A stretch of 64,000 nucleotides of DNA, taken from Tepidiforma bonchosmolovskayae. GTDB lineage: Bacteria > Chloroflexota > Dehalococcoidia > Tepidiformales > Tepidiformaceae. Made by a program: the position numbers and the translations under genes. Where the stretch lies: the NCBI RefSeq assembly GCF_008838325.1, contig NZ_CP042829.1, positions 2,418,001 through 2,482,000 on the forward strand. The letters are read 5' to 3'. Positions within the stretch are counted from its first letter, which is position 1. Every line of letters begins with the position of its first letter. This document shows positions 1-8,747 of the stretch, in pieces. A model generated the notes under the pieces. That model was given only the letters and a program-made list of their open reading frames with translations. It searched no databases and had not been told where the DNA came from.

Positions 1-160
1 CCGCTGCTGTCAGCCCGCCGCTCGCGGCGAGCAGCGCCTGCTTCGGCAGGGTAAAGTCATCGTAGAGTGCCGGCCAGAACACTGCGGGGACGCCGGCCAG
101 CGCCGTCGCCATTGCGCCGGCCAGCAGCCAGTCGGCCGGCGCTGTTCGTCGAACGCTCAC
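1..160 (-). CDS. N-terminal fragment of a membrane protein, possibly O-antigen ligase (Wzy/WaaL)-like
   Basis: Only the first 53 codons lie in the window. The reading starts at a GTG at 160 and gives a hydrophobic segment (residues about 10-30) followed by YDDFTLPKQALLAASG. Large multi-TM polysaccharide ligase/polymerase proteins of Chloroflexota often carry an N-terminal D-x-F-x-L-P-K motif like this. The gene lies 18 bases downstream of the acetyltransferase on the same strand, so the two may be cotranscribed. No clear Shine-Dalgarno is visible and the family call rests on one short motif. Confidence 0.5.
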   Translation of the reverse strand, partial: MSVRRTAPADWLLAGAMATALAGVPAVFWPALYDDFTLPKQALLAASGGLTAA

Positions 161-178
161 ACGGTCATGGTACGACCG

Positions 179-1216
179 TTATCCGGTATGGCCCGGTTCA
201 CCCCGCGCCCAGAGCGCCCGCTCATCGACGCGCCGCTCCATGGTGTGCTGCACCGGCACGAAGCCGTGCCCCAGCCAGAACGGCGCCCCCGAATAGTTGC
301 CCGAGGCCCAGTGAAGCGTGCACAGGTCGTGCCCGTTTGCCGCTGCCCACGCCATCGATGCCTGCAGCAGCGCCGTTCCCACGCCGCCGCCGCGCGCCGC
401 CCGCGCCACCACGCCTTCGAACAGGTAGAGCCGCTGGTCGGCCCGCACATTCGGCGGGGTGAACCCCGGGACCAGGAACGACTGCATTCCCACCGCCTGC
501 CCGCCCGCCCACGCGAGGAAGGTCGGCGTTTCGCTGGCCAGCGATGCCTGCAGGAACCGCTCCATCGCGGGCTCCGTCTCCGGTATCGACGGCCAGAACA
601 TCGGCGAACTCCGGTGGTGCTCCATCAGCTCGAGGCTGAGCTGCCGCACCGCCGCGATATCTTCCGGCGTCGCCCGGTCGACCCGTATGCCTGCCGCTGG
701 CCGCCCTTCGACCGCAGCCCCGGTCAGCCGGGTGGCCGCAGTCATGGTCCGCCCGAATCCGAGGTTCACCCACGCCTCTTCGGTCTCCCGGTCGCCCGGC
801 ACCACCTCGACGCGGTGCACGAGCAGCCCGTCGCGAACCCAGCGGCCGGCCAGCGCGGCGTACAGCAACCGGTAGATGTCGGTGGCGCTTTCGCCCGGCG
901 CAACCGCGTACCCCAGCACCGGCACCACGGCCGAGCGCGGCGGCACAAACTGCGCGGCGAAGTCCGTCGGGGCGATGAACACCCGGTTCGCCGCGCAGAC
1001 GCCGACGACGCGCCCATCCCGGACTGCGACCACCCCCTCCGCAAAAGGCCCGCGGCAGATGGCCCCGAGCGCCTCGCCAGCCGCCGCCGGGTCCTCCAGC
1101 GCCGCTTCAAGGACCGGGAGACGCGAGCGGTCGGCACGGTGGCGGGCGGCGAGCAGCGTCGCACACGCCGGCACGTCGGCATCGAGCAGGGGGCGGACCT
1201 GGGTGTGGCCGGGCAT
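179..1216 (-). CDS. Tandem GNAT-family N-acetyltransferase
   Basis: The 345-residue protein is about twice the usual single GNAT length. It has two acetyltransferase-like halves: residues about 1-165 are degenerate, while the C-terminal half has a good acetyl-CoA site (VVARAARGGGVGTALLQ) and the GNAT ending (Y-S-G-A-P-F-W-L-G-H-G-F). The expected activity is acetyl-CoA-dependent acylation of an amine; the acceptor cannot be read from the sequence. The ATG at 1216 follows a TACAGT -10-like hexamer by 7 bases, which suggests a leaderless mRNA. The envelope gene fragment follows it on the same strand. Confidence 0.85.
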   Translation of the reverse strand: MPGHTQVRPLLDADVPACATLLAARHRADRSRLPVLEAALEDPAAAGEALGAICRGPFAEGVVAVRDGRVVGVCAANRVFIAPTDFAAQFVPPRSAVVPVLGYAVAPGESATDIYRLLYAALAGRWVRDGLLVHRVEVVPGDRETEEAWVNLGFGRTMTAATRLTGAAVEGRPAAGIRVDRATPEDIAAVRQLSLELMEHHRSSPMFWPSIPETEPAMERFLQASLASETPTFLAWAGGQAVGMQSFLVPGFTPPNVRADQRLYLFEGVVARAARGGGVGTALLQASMAWAAANGHDLCTLHWASGNYSGAPFWLGHGFVPVQHTMERRVDERALWARGEPGHTG

Positions 1217-1223
1217 CCGCCGA

Positions 1224-1229
1224 ACTGTA
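1224..1229 (-). promoter_or_regulatory. Leaderless-type -10 element of the GNAT gene
   Basis: TACAGT on the minus strand lies 7 bases before the ATG at 1216. There is no room for a 5' UTR or ribosome site, the same arrangement seen at eleven other starts in the window. Confidence 0.5.
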
Positions 1230-1322
1230 ACAGGACGGGCGCCTCGCCTTTACCCTGCGCTGTTTCGCACGTGTTTCGTACATGTTACGATTGCATTAAA
1301 TCTGCATGGAGGCAGAGTTCGC

Positions 1323-1634
1323 ATGAGGAGCAACGTCGTGACCGACCCAGAGGAAGCTGTCAAGCAGGCATCCGCTCACCTCTACGAGGCCCTGACGCAC
1401 CACTACGGGCCGCTCGACCTGGCCGCTCACCAGCCGATCGTCCGCGCCATCTCGGAGTACGGCCAGCGCTGCCGCGAGCATGATGAGGCCGGCCAGGAGA
1501 TTGCGAGCCGCCACGTTTACGAGGCCCTGACCCATCACTTCGGGCCGCGCGACCTCGCCGCCAACGACCCCGTCGTGCGCGCCCTCGCCGAGTACGGCGA
1601 AGCCTGCCGGCGCGCCGGCGTCCGCAAGAGCTGA
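1323..1634 (+). CDS. Small protein built of two copies of a ~33-residue motif
   Basis: I do not recognise the family. The 103-residue product contains the same motif twice, at residues about 19-51 and 64-96: H-x-Y-E-A-L-T-H-H-[YF]-G-P-x-D-L-A-A, then P-x-V-R-A and E-Y-G-x-x-C-R. It is soluble, with no signal peptide or TM. The start is an ATG with a GGAGG 10 bases upstream (1308-1312); an in-frame GTG at 1338 is an alternative. The upstream DNA is unusually AT-rich and carries repeats of GTTTCG and GTTACG. The conserved His, Tyr and Cys residues could bind a ligand or metal, but this is conjecture. Confidence 0.65.
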   Translation: MRSNVVTDPEEAVKQASAHLYEALTHHYGPLDLAAHQPIVRAISEYGQRCREHDEAGQEIASRHVYEALTHHFGPRDLAANDPVVRALAEYGEACRRAGVRKS

Positions 1635-1667
1635 CGCCGCTCGGCCGCAAGCCGCGCCGCGAACAAC

Positions 1668-1693
1668 GCCCGGCGGAAGACCTTCTGCCGGGC
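1668..1693. terminator. Bidirectional hairpin between convergent genes
   Basis: GCCCGGCGGAAG and CTTCTGCCGGGC pair almost perfectly between the 1323-1634 gene and the convergent glyQS. There is no long T-tract, so termination efficiency is uncertain. Confidence 0.6.
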
Positions 1694-1725
1694 GTTCTGC
1701 CGCTGCCCCAGGAGCCCGCAGCAGG

Positions 1726-3165
1726 CTAACAGCGCGGGACCCGCTCCTCGAGCGCGGCCACCAGCCCGCTGATCGGCACGCGCACCTGCTCCTGCGTGTC
1801 CCGGTCGCGAATGGTGACGCAGTCGTCACCCGGCTGGCCGTCTTCGCCCACGGTCTGGAAGTCGATCGTCACGCAGCAGGGCGTCCCGATCTCATCCTGC
1901 CGCCGGTACCGCCGCCCGATGCTCTGTGTCTCATCGTACTGGGTCATCCAGAGCGGCCGGAGCATGTCGTAGACCCGCCGGGCCGTCGGCCGAAGAGCGT
2001 CGTTCTTCGACAGCGGCAGCACGGCGACCTTAATGGGCGCAAGCCGGGGCTTGAACTTCAGGACCACCCGCTTCTCGCCCTTTTCGTCCGGCTCCTCGCT
2101 GTAGGCGTCCAGCAGCACCACCGCGAGCGTGCGCGTCAGCCCCGCTGCCGGCTCGATCACCCAGGGGACAACGTGCTGGCCCGTCTCCTCATCGAAGTAC
2201 GTGAGCGGCTGGCCGCTCAGCTTCGCGTGGGAACTCAGGTCGAAATCGGTCCGCGCAGCGATCCCTTCGAGTTCGCCCCAGCCCCACGGGAAGAGGTACT
2301 CGATGTCCGTTGTGGCCGCGCTGTAGTGCGAGAGTTCGTCCCTGTCGTGGTCCCGCAGCCGGAGCCGCTCGGGCGCAATGCCGATCACCTCGATGTACCA
2401 GCGCAGCCGCTCCTCCACCCACTGCCGGTGGAGCGCCAGGTATTCGGTCGGGTTGTCGCGGTCCCGCGGCGGCATGCAGAAGTACTCCATCTCCATCTGC
2501 TCGAACTCGAGCGTCCGGAAGATGAACCGGCCCGGGGTGATCTCGTTGCGGAAGCTCACCCGCGTCTGCGCGATACCGAACGGCAGCTTCCGCCGCATCG
2601 CCTGCTGCACATTCACGAAGTTCACGAAGATGCCCTGCGCCGTCTCCGGCGGCAGGTAGGCCATGTTCGCCTCGTCGGCCACCGGCCCCACCTGCGTGCG
2701 GAACATCATGTTGAACTGGCGGGGCTCGGTCAGCTCGCCGCCGTCGTACGGGCAGAGGGGGTTGCCGTTCGCGTCCCTCGGCACCTCCCCGTACGCGCCT
2801 TCTTCAAGGTGGTCGGCCCGGAACCGCCGCTGGCACCGTTTGCAGTCGACCAGCGGGTCGGTGAAGTTCGCAACATGGCCGCTGCCCACCCAGACCAGCG
2901 GATTCGTGATCAGCGCGGCATCCAGTCCGACCACGTCATCGCGCTCCTGCACCATCGAGCGCCACCACGCCTCGCGGATATTCCGCTTGAGCTCCACCCC
3001 GAGCGGCCCGTAGTCGTACGCATTGGCGAATCCGCCATAAATCTCGGCCGATGGGAAGACGAAGCCGCGGCGCTTCGCGAGCGAGACGATCGTCTCGAGG
3101 TCGGGTGCTGGCACGGGAACCTGCCTCAGTCCGGGAGTCAGCGCGCCGGGCTGGCGCGCCGCCAT
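1726..3165 (-). CDS. glyQS: Glycine-tRNA ligase (homodimeric class II)
   Basis: The 479-residue enzyme charges tRNA-Gly with glycine using ATP. Class II motif 2 is visible ([10 protein letters not shown]...[12 protein letters not shown]), as are the N-terminal [18 protein letters not shown] block and the motif 3 region near ALEERV. It is the bacterial alpha2 type, without a separate beta chain. A zinc-finger-like insertion starts C-K-R-C, but the second half reads C-P-Y-D rather than C-P-x-C, so one canonical ligand seems replaced. An AAGGTG ribosome site precedes the ATG. It follows yggU by 25 bases, probably as an operon. Confidence 0.96.
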   Translation of the reverse strand: MAARQPGALTPGLRQVPVPAPDLETIVSLAKRRGFVFPSAEIYGGFANAYDYGPLGVELKRNIREAWWRSMVQERDDVVGLDAALITNPLVWVGSGHVANFTDPLVDCKRCQRRFRADHLEEGAYGEVPRDANGNPLCPYDGGELTEPRQFNMMFRTQVGPVADEANMAYLPPETAQGIFVNFVNVQQAMRRKLPFGIAQTRVSFRNEITPGRFIFRTLEFEQMEMEYFCMPPRDRDNPTEYLALHRQWVEERLRWYIEVIGIAPERLRLRDHDRDELSHYSAATTDIEYLFPWGWGELEGIAARTDFDLSSHAKLSGQPLTYFDEETGQHVVPWVIEPAAGLTRTLAVVLLDAYSEEPDEKGEKRVVLKFKPRLAPIKVAVLPLSKNDALRPTARRVYDMLRPLWMTQYDETQSIGRRYRRQDEIGTPCCVTIDFQTVGEDGQPGDDCVTIRDRDTQEQVRVPISGLVAALEERVPRC

Positions 3166-3190
3166 CCATTCACCTTACCGCGGCTCACCC

Positions 3191-3466
3191 TTAGCCGCCG
3201 GGGCCGGCGAGCCGCGCCCGAATCTCGTCCTCGCTGAGCGGAACCTCGAACACCTTGACCCGTGCGGCAGCGCCGTGCACCAGCGCAACGTCGCGCCCCG
3301 GCAGCCCCAGCGCCTTCGCCAGCAGGGCAGCCACGGCCGCGTTCGCCTGCCCATCGGCTGGCGCCGCCCGTACGCGCACCCGCAGCGTGCCCGTGCTGTC
3401 GAATCCCTCCACGTCGTCGCGGCCCGCACGCGGTGTCACCCGCACCGTCAGCTTCGCCATCGCCAT
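3191..3466 (-). CDS. yggU: DUF167/YggU-family protein
   Basis: This 91-residue protein matches the DUF167 family: V-R-V-T-P-x-A-G-R, then V-R-V[12 protein letters not shown] and the K-V-F-E-V end region. Function is unknown across the family; structures show a small alpha/beta fold. It starts just upstream of glyQS on the same strand and diverges from recA, so the recA LexA box at 3492 lies in its promoter region too. A second ATG two codons in (3460) is an equally good start. Confidence 0.88.
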   Translation of the reverse strand: MAMAKLTVRVTPRAGRDDVEGFDSTGTLRVRVRAAPADGQANAAVAALLAKALGLPGRDVALVHGAAARVKVFEVPLSEDEIRARLAGPGG

Positions 3467-3491
3467 CCCCGGAACTGCCGCACGCAGCCTA

Positions 3492-3503
3492 GAACAAATG
3501 TTT
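3492..3503 (+). promoter_or_regulatory. LexA (SOS) box upstream of recA
   Basis: GAACAAATGTTT matches the Gram-positive LexA consensus GAAC-N4-GTTC with one mismatch in the last position. It lies 80 bases before the recA ATG, in the divergent yggU/recA intergenic region. A perfect site of the same type stands in front of the imuB-like gene at 20390. Confidence 0.7.
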
Positions 3504-3583
3504 GTACTGTGCTATCGTACGCCACGGCGGCGCTCCGCGATGGTATCATCCGGCGCCGAACGAACCCGGCGGGTGGCCCACAC

Positions 3584-4618
3584 ATGGCAGATGCAGACCG
3601 CGCTCGCGCGCTCGAACTCGCGCTCTCGCAGATTGAAAAGCAGTTCGGCCGCGGCGCCATCATCAAGCTCGGCGACGCCGAGGCGAACCAGACCGAAGTC
3701 ATCTCCTCCGGCTCTCTCGCGCTCGATATCGCGCTCGGCGTCGGCGGCATCCCCCGCGGCCGCGTGACCGAAATCTTCGGCCCCGAGTCGGCCGGCAAGA
3801 GCACCCTTGCCCAGCACGTCATGGCCGAGGCGCAGAAGATGGGCGGCACCGCCGCCTACATCGACGTCGAGCATGCCATGGACCCCGGCTACGCCCGCGA
3901 CCTCGGCATCAAGCTCGAAGACCTCCTCGTTGCCCAGCCCGATACCGGCGAGCAGGCCCTCGAAATCTGCGAAACCCTCGTCCGCTCCAATGCGGTCGAT
4001 GTCATCGTCGTCGACTCTGTCGCCGCCCTCGTGCCCCGCGCCGAGATCGAAGGCGAAATGGGCGATGCCCACGTCGGCCTGCAGGCCCGCCTGATGTCCC
4101 AGGCCCTGCGCAAGCTGACCGCCACCATCGCCCGGACCAGCACCGCGGTGATCTTCATCAACCAGCTTCGCGAGAAGGTCGGCGTCGTCTTCGGGAACCC
4201 CGAAGTGACCCCCGGCGGGCGGGCGCTCAAGTTCTACGCCTCGGTCCGCATCGACATCCGCCCCGTCGATTCCATTAAGCGCGGCCCCGACATCGTCGGC
4301 CGCCGGGTCAAAGCCAAAATCGTCAAGAACAAGGTCGCTCCGCCCTTCCGGCAGGCTGAATTCGATATCATGTTCGAGCCGCCGCGCGGCATCTCCCGGA
4401 CCGGCGACATCATCGACCTCGGCGTCGAGCACGGCATCCTGACCAAGAGCGGCGCCTTCTACAGCTACGGCGACCTGCGCATCGGCCAGGGCCGCGAGAA
4501 CGCGAAGCAGTTCCTCGACGATAACCCCGAGCTCGCCACCGAGATCGAGAATGAGATCCGCCGCCAGGTCGGCCTCCCACTCCGCGAAGTACGAGGTGAG
4601 CAGCTGGTGGAACAGTAG
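3584..4618 (+). CDS. recA: Recombinase RecA
   Basis: The 344-residue protein has the usual RecA length and layout. Walker [10 protein letters not shown] is at residues 66-74, Walker B is [12 protein letters not shown], and the conserved block [12 protein letters not shown] is present. The C-terminal domain ends in a short acidic/basic tail. RecA forms filaments on single-stranded DNA, drives strand exchange and promotes LexA self-cleavage. An upstream in-frame extension exists, but this ATG matches the family start (short helix, then [15 protein letters not shown]). recX follows 12 bases later, the common recA-recX pair. A LexA box lies upstream. Confidence 0.98.
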   Translation: MADADRARALELALSQIEKQFGRGAIIKLGDAEANQTEVISSGSLALDIALGVGGIPRGRVTEIFGPESAGKSTLAQHVMAEAQKMGGTAAYIDVEHAMDPGYARDLGIKLEDLLVAQPDTGEQALEICETLVRSNAVDVIVVDSVAALVPRAEIEGEMGDAHVGLQARLMSQALRKLTATIARTSTAVIFINQLREKVGVVFGNPEVTPGGRALKFYASVRIDIRPVDSIKRGPDIVGRRVKAKIVKNKVAPPFRQAEFDIMFEPPRGISRTGDIIDLGVEHGILTKSGAFYSYGDLRIGQGRENAKQFLDDNPELATEIENEIRRQVGLPLREVRGEQLVEQ

Positions 4619-4630
4619 TTCCCCGGCCCT

Positions 4631-5311
4631 ATGGACGAGTCATCCAGTCCCCAGGTTCCGTACATCGTCTCCATGAGCCCCGCCGGCCGCGGCAGGCTTC
4701 GCATTATCGTCCTCAGCGACGGCCGCGAGCTCGTCGCCTCCGACGAAGCCTGCGAGCGCGCGGGGGTCGCTGTCGGCATGGCCGCCGACCCCGACCTGCT
4801 GGCGCAGCTCGACCGCGAAGAACGCCGCGCCAACGCACACGAGGCCGCCCTCCGGCTCCTCGACGCCCGCCCGCGCTCCGAGCACGAGATGCGCACCCGT
4901 CTCGCCCTCCGCGGTTTCGACCCCGAGACGGTCGCGCACGAAATTGAGCGGCTCCGGAGCGCCGGCCTCCTCGATGATGCCCGCTTCGCCCGCGCATGGG
5001 TCGAAGACCGGATGCGCGTCTCCCCGCGCGGCACCGCCATGCTCCGCTACGAACTGCTGGGCCGCGGCATCGACCCCGAGGCAGCTGCTGCCGCCACCGA
5101 CGGGATCGACGACCTCGAGCTGGCCACCGCCCTCGCCCTCCAGCGCGGGCGCCGCTACAGCGACCGCACCCACGAGGAGTTCCTCGCTAAGGTTGGGGGC
5201 TTCCTCCGTCGGCGCGGCTTCGATTACCGCGTCACCGCCGAAGCCCTGCGCGCCGCCTGGGAGCAGCTCGCCGGCGACCGCCCCGGCCCCGAAGTCGCCG
5301 ACGCGCCGTAA
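4631..5311 (+). CDS. recX: RecX-family regulator of RecA
   Basis: The 226-residue protein shows the three-helix RecX repeats: L-L-D-A-R-P-R-S-E-H-E-M-R near residue 85, then G-L-L-D-D-A-R-F-A-R-A-W-V-E-D and the C-terminal K-V-G-G-F-L-R-R-R-G-F. RecX binds RecA filaments and modulates their activity. The position directly after recA supports the call. The first ~70 residues are an N-terminal extension typical of longer RecX proteins. It is probably read from the recA promoter and so SOS-inducible. Confidence 0.93.
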   Translation: MDESSSPQVPYIVSMSPAGRGRLRIIVLSDGRELVASDEACERAGVAVGMAADPDLLAQLDREERRANAHEAALRLLDARPRSEHEMRTRLALRGFDPETVAHEIERLRSAGLLDDARFARAWVEDRMRVSPRGTAMLRYELLGRGIDPEAAAAATDGIDDLELATALALQRGRRYSDRTHEEFLAKVGGFLRRRGFDYRVTAEALRAAWEQLAGDRPGPEVADAP

Positions 5312-5403
5312 GTGCGGCGCTATCGAAGCGCACCAATCTCTGGCAGAATCCGCTGGCACGCTACCCTCGGCCATCGCGGCCGGCACCGGAGGTTACATCG
5401 TCC

Positions 5404-6585
5404 ATGGAATTGCGCTTCGGCGAGAAAGAAGAGGCCCTCCGCGCGGAGGTCCGAAAGTTCCTGCAGGAAACGCTCGGCAATCGCCTCGAAGAAGGCGGTG
5501 AGCAGCTTGGCACCCGCTCCGACGAGGAGTTCGAGTTCGCCCAGGAGTTCAACCGGAAGCTCGCCCAGCGCGGCTGGATTGCGCCCGCCTGGCCGAAGGA
5601 GTATGGCGGCCTCGGCGCCTCCATCTTCGAGCAGATGGTGTTCAGCGAGGAGTTCGGCTACTGGGGCGCACCCGATACCGGCACCCGCGGCTTCGGCGTC
5701 GGCATGATCGGCCCCACCCTCATCATCCACGGCACCGAGGAGCAGAAGCGCTACTACCTCCCGAAGATCACGAGCGGCGAGCACATCTGGTGCCAGGGCT
5801 ACTCCGAACCGGGCGCCGGCTCCGACCTCGCCTCGCTCCAGACCCGCGCGGTCCGCGACGGCGATGACTACATCATCAACGGCCAGAAAATCTGGACCTC
5901 GGGCGGTCACCGCGCCAACCAGATGTTCTGCCTCGTCCGCACCGACCCGGAGGCGCCGAAGCACCGCGGCATCAGCTTCCTCCTCATCGACGACATCAAG
6001 AACACGCCGGGCCTCACCATCCGCCCGCTCATCAACATGGCGAACCGCCACCACTTCAACGAGGTCTTCTTCGAGGACGTCCGCGTCCCGGCGAAGAACC
6101 TCGTCGGCGAGGAGAACCGCGGCTGGTATGTCGCAATGACCCTCCTCGATTTCGAGCGGTCAGGCATTGGCACGACCGCTTCCCAGCGGCGCACCCTCGA
6201 AAAGCTCGCGCGCACCCTCCGCGAAGGCCCGGCCGACCGCCGGGCGAAGTACCGCACGAAGCTCGCCGACCTGGTTATCGCCAACAACGTGGGCCGCTAC
6301 CTCGGCTACCGCATCGGCTACATCCAGTCGAAGGGCCAGGTGCCGAACTACGAGGCGTCGGTCGTCAAGATCTTCCAGTCGGAGCTTGGCCAGCGCATCT
6401 ACAACTTCGGCGTCAACATGCTCGGCCTCGCCGGGCAGCTCCGCCCCGAAGAACCGCGCGCACCGCTCCACGGCGAACTCCCCGAGTCCTACCTCATGTC
6501 GGTTCCGTCGACCATCTACTCCGGAACCAACGAAATCCAGCGGAACATCATCGCCACCCGCGGGCTCGGCCTCCCGCGCGGCTAG
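5404..6585 (+). CDS. Acyl-CoA dehydrogenase
   Basis: The 393-residue flavoenzyme oxidises an acyl-CoA to the trans-2-enoyl-CoA and passes electrons to an electron-transfer flavoprotein. Family signatures are present: W-C-Q-G-Y-S-E-P-G-A-G-S-D-L-A-S-L-Q-T for FAD and substrate contact, and Y-S-G-T-N-E-I-Q-R-N near the C-terminus. The start has a GGAGG site 7-10 bases upstream. Substrate chain type cannot be decided. It stands alone, ended by a strong hairpin at 6611. Confidence 0.93.
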   Translation: MELRFGEKEEALRAEVRKFLQETLGNRLEEGGEQLGTRSDEEFEFAQEFNRKLAQRGWIAPAWPKEYGGLGASIFEQMVFSEEFGYWGAPDTGTRGFGVGMIGPTLIIHGTEEQKRYYLPKITSGEHIWCQGYSEPGAGSDLASLQTRAVRDGDDYIINGQKIWTSGGHRANQMFCLVRTDPEAPKHRGISFLLIDDIKNTPGLTIRPLINMANRHHFNEVFFEDVRVPAKNLVGEENRGWYVAMTLLDFERSGIGTTASQRRTLEKLARTLREGPADRRAKYRTKLADLVIANNVGRYLGYRIGYIQSKGQVPNYEASVVKIFQSELGQRIYNFGVNMLGLAGQLRPEEPRAPLHGELPESYLMSVPSTIYSGTNEIQRNIIATRGLGLPRG

Positions 6586-6610
6586 GCGAACCGCCGGCCC
6601 AGGCCGCCAG

Positions 6611-6642
6611 CGGCGGGGTGCAGCCCATGCTGCACCCCGCCG
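6611..6642 (+). terminator. 14-bp perfect stem-loop after the acyl-CoA dehydrogenase
   Basis: CGGCGGGGTGCAGC pairs perfectly with GCTGCACCCCGCCG around a CCAT loop. It separates the dehydrogenase from the PBP/FHA operon. No T-run follows. Confidence 0.75.
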
Positions 6643-6654
6643 GCATTGCGCACG

Positions 6655-6660
6655 TACAAT
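6655..6660 (+). promoter_or_regulatory. Leaderless-type -10 element of the PBP operon
   Basis: TACAAT followed by 6 bases and the GTG at 6667. This favours the GTG over the upstream in-frame TTG at 6646, which would sit on top of the promoter. Confidence 0.55.
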
Positions 6661-6666
6661 CGCTCC

Positions 6667-8067
6667 GTGCTCACCCCCGCAGAGTTCGAGCGCCGGCTCG
6701 GGGTCATCACCGCCCTGGCGGGCCTTTTCGGCCTGGCGGTCATCGCGGCGCTCCTCTGGTGGCAGGTGCTCGATACCGGCCTCGCCAGCCAGGACCGCAA
6801 CCCGCGCACCCTCAGCCGCTTCTACGACCCCGGCCGCGGCCGCATCCTCGACCGCGACGGCAATGTCCTCGTCGAGACCCTCAGCGGGGGCCGGCGGTAT
6901 CTCTACGATGCCTCCCTCGCCCACGTCGTCGGTTACCTCGACCCGCGCTATGGCTCGCAGGGCATCGAGCTCGCCTACGATGCGGTCCTGGCTGGCCGCT
7001 CCGGCAGCGGCTGGCTCGATGCCCTCCGCTACGAACTGCTGCGCGAACCTGTGCCCGGGGATGATGTCCGGCTCACGATCGACCCCGCCGTCCAGGCCGC
7101 AGCCCGCGAGGCCCTGGGCAACCGGAAGGGAGCTGTCGTCGCCCTCGACCCCATCACCGGCGAGATCCTCGCGATGGTCAGCGTTCCCACCTTCGACCCC
7201 GGCGCTCTGGGAAACACCGGCGAGGCCCTGCTGCAGTCGCCGGACGCGCCGCTCCTCAACCGCGCCACCCAGGGGCTCTACCCGCCAGGGTCGACGTTCA
7301 AGACCGTGACCGCGGCAGCGGCCCTCGAGGCTGGCATCATCACCCCGGACACCATCGTTGAATGCCCGGGCGAAATCGTCATCGACGGCTTCCCGATCTC
7401 CTGCCGCAACACCCCGCAGGGCGTCGGGACCTACCCCTTCAGCCGCGCCTTTACCTACTCCGTCAACGCAATCTTCGCTCGCATCGGTGTCGAACTCGGC
7501 TGGCAGCGGCTCGAGGCCGTCGCTGCACGCTTTGGGTTCGGGCGCCCCATCGATTTCCCCCTCGATACCGCCGCCTCCCAGCTCCGTGCGTCCGGCGCCA
7601 GCCGCGACACCGTCCTGCTCGCCTCGACCGCCTTCGGCCAGGGGCAGCTGCTCGCCACGCCGCTCCAGATGGCGCTCGTCGCCGCAGTCATCGCCAGCGG
7701 CGGCGAGTTGCCCCGGCCCCGGATCGCCCTCGAGGCCGTGAACCGCGAGGGCGCGGCCCGAGCGCTCTCCGCTCCGTCGTCCACCCGCGTTCTCGACCGG
7801 CGGATCGCCGGTGAGGTCGCTGCCATGATGGCCTCCGTCGTGGAAGCCGGCCAGGCGTCCGGCGTGGCGATCCCCGGTACCAGGGTGGCCGGCAAAACCG
7901 GCACCGCTGAGGCCGGCGACGGCACCTCCCACGCCTGGTTCATCGCCTTCGCCCCCGTCGAGCAGCCGCGCATCGCGGTCGCCGTCATCGTCGAGTCCGG
8001 CGGTCAGGGCGGAGCCGTCGCCGCGCCGATCGCCGGTCAGGTCATCCGTGCGGCGGTGGCCCGGTGA
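6667..8067 (+). CDS. Penicillin-binding transpeptidase (PBP2/FtsI-like, PbpA type)
   Basis: The 466-residue class B-type PBP crosslinks peptidoglycan. An N-terminal membrane anchor (residues about 13-35) is followed by a short linker domain. The catalytic triad motifs are S-T-F-K in GLYPPGSTFK, S-V-N in FTYSVNAIFARIG and K-T-G in VAGKTGTAEAG. It lacks PASTA repeats and is shorter than typical FtsI, resembling actinobacterial PbpA. Two FHA proteins follow with 4-base overlaps, a partner set linked to cell-wall growth control in actinobacteria. No RodA/FtsW gene is adjacent. Confidence 0.92.
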   Translation: MLTPAEFERRLGVITALAGLFGLAVIAALLWWQVLDTGLASQDRNPRTLSRFYDPGRGRILDRDGNVLVETLSGGRRYLYDASLAHVVGYLDPRYGSQGIELAYDAVLAGRSGSGWLDALRYELLREPVPGDDVRLTIDPAVQAAAREALGNRKGAVVALDPITGEILAMVSVPTFDPGALGNTGEALLQSPDAPLLNRATQGLYPPGSTFKTVTAAAALEAGIITPDTIVECPGEIVIDGFPISCRNTPQGVGTYPFSRAFTYSVNAIFARIGVELGWQRLEAVAARFGFGRPIDFPLDTAASQLRASGASRDTVLLASTAFGQGQLLATPLQMALVAAVIASGGELPRPRIALEAVNREGAARALSAPSSTRVLDRRIAGEVAAMMASVVEAGQASGVAIPGTRVAGKTGTAEAGDGTSHAWFIAFAPVEQPRIAVAVIVESGGQGGAVAAPIAGQVIRAAVAR

Positions 8068-8747
8068 CCGGCCAGCCGCTGCTTGAGCGGGCTGTCGCCA
8101 GGGCGCTCCGCCTCGGCCTGCCCGCGGCCCTCCATCCGTCCTCTCTCGCCCAGGCGGTCGTCGATGCCGTCCTCGGCGCCGCTGTCGGCGGCGAAGCCCC
8201 CAACCGCATCGTCGTCCGGCTCCACCCGGGCGATGCCCGGGCCCTGGCCCCGGTCCTGGCCGATCTCGAAGCTGCCATCTGCGAAAGCCTCGACGCCGCC
8301 TGCACCGCCGCCGGTCTCCGCCCGTTCGCCCCGTGGCAGCTCGCGTTCGTGCCGTCGGCGGCCTGCGAACCCGGTCAGCCGGTCATCCGTGCCGATTTCC
8401 ACGACCCGGCTGCGCCCGCCAGCGTCGCCACGGTCCGCGAGACCGTCCGCCTCCGGCGCCTCGAAGGGCTGCGTCTGCGCCTCGCCGGGGGGGCCGCGGT
8501 TCCGCTAACCCACACCCCGTTCGTCCTTGGCCGGGGGGCCGACTGTGACCTCGTCGTGCCGGACCTGACGGTCTCCCGCCGCCATGCCGAAATCCGCCAC
8601 GGACCCGGCGGCGGTCTCGAAATCCGCGACCTCGGCAGCCGTAACGGGACCTTCGTCAACGGCGAGCGCGTGGCCGCCGCGCCGGTTGCGCCCGGCGACA
8701 CCCTCGCGCTCGGGGCAGCTGAACTCCGCCTCGAGGCTGCTCCGTGA
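8064..8747 (+). CDS. DUF3662 + FHA domain protein (FhaA-like)
   Basis: The 227-residue protein has an N-terminal DUF3662-like domain (about residues 1-125) and a C-terminal FHA domain (about 145-225) with the phosphothreonine-binding core G-R-G, S-R-R-H-A-E-I and G-S-R-N-G-T-F-V-N-G. In actinobacteria FhaA binds phosphorylated MviN and regulates peptidoglycan precursor export. The GTG start overlaps the PBP stop by 4 bases (GTGA) and its end overlaps the next FHA gene, so the three form one operon. Confidence 0.9.
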   Translation: MTGQPLLERAVARALRLGLPAALHPSSLAQAVVDAVLGAAVGGEAPNRIVVRLHPGDARALAPVLADLEAAICESLDAACTAAGLRPFAPWQLAFVPSAACEPGQPVIRADFHDPAAPASVATVRETVRLRRLEGLRLRLAGGAAVPLTHTPFVLGRGADCDLVVPDLTVSRRHAEIRHGPGGGLEIRDLGSRNGTFVNGERVAAAPVAPGDTLALGAAELRLEAAP

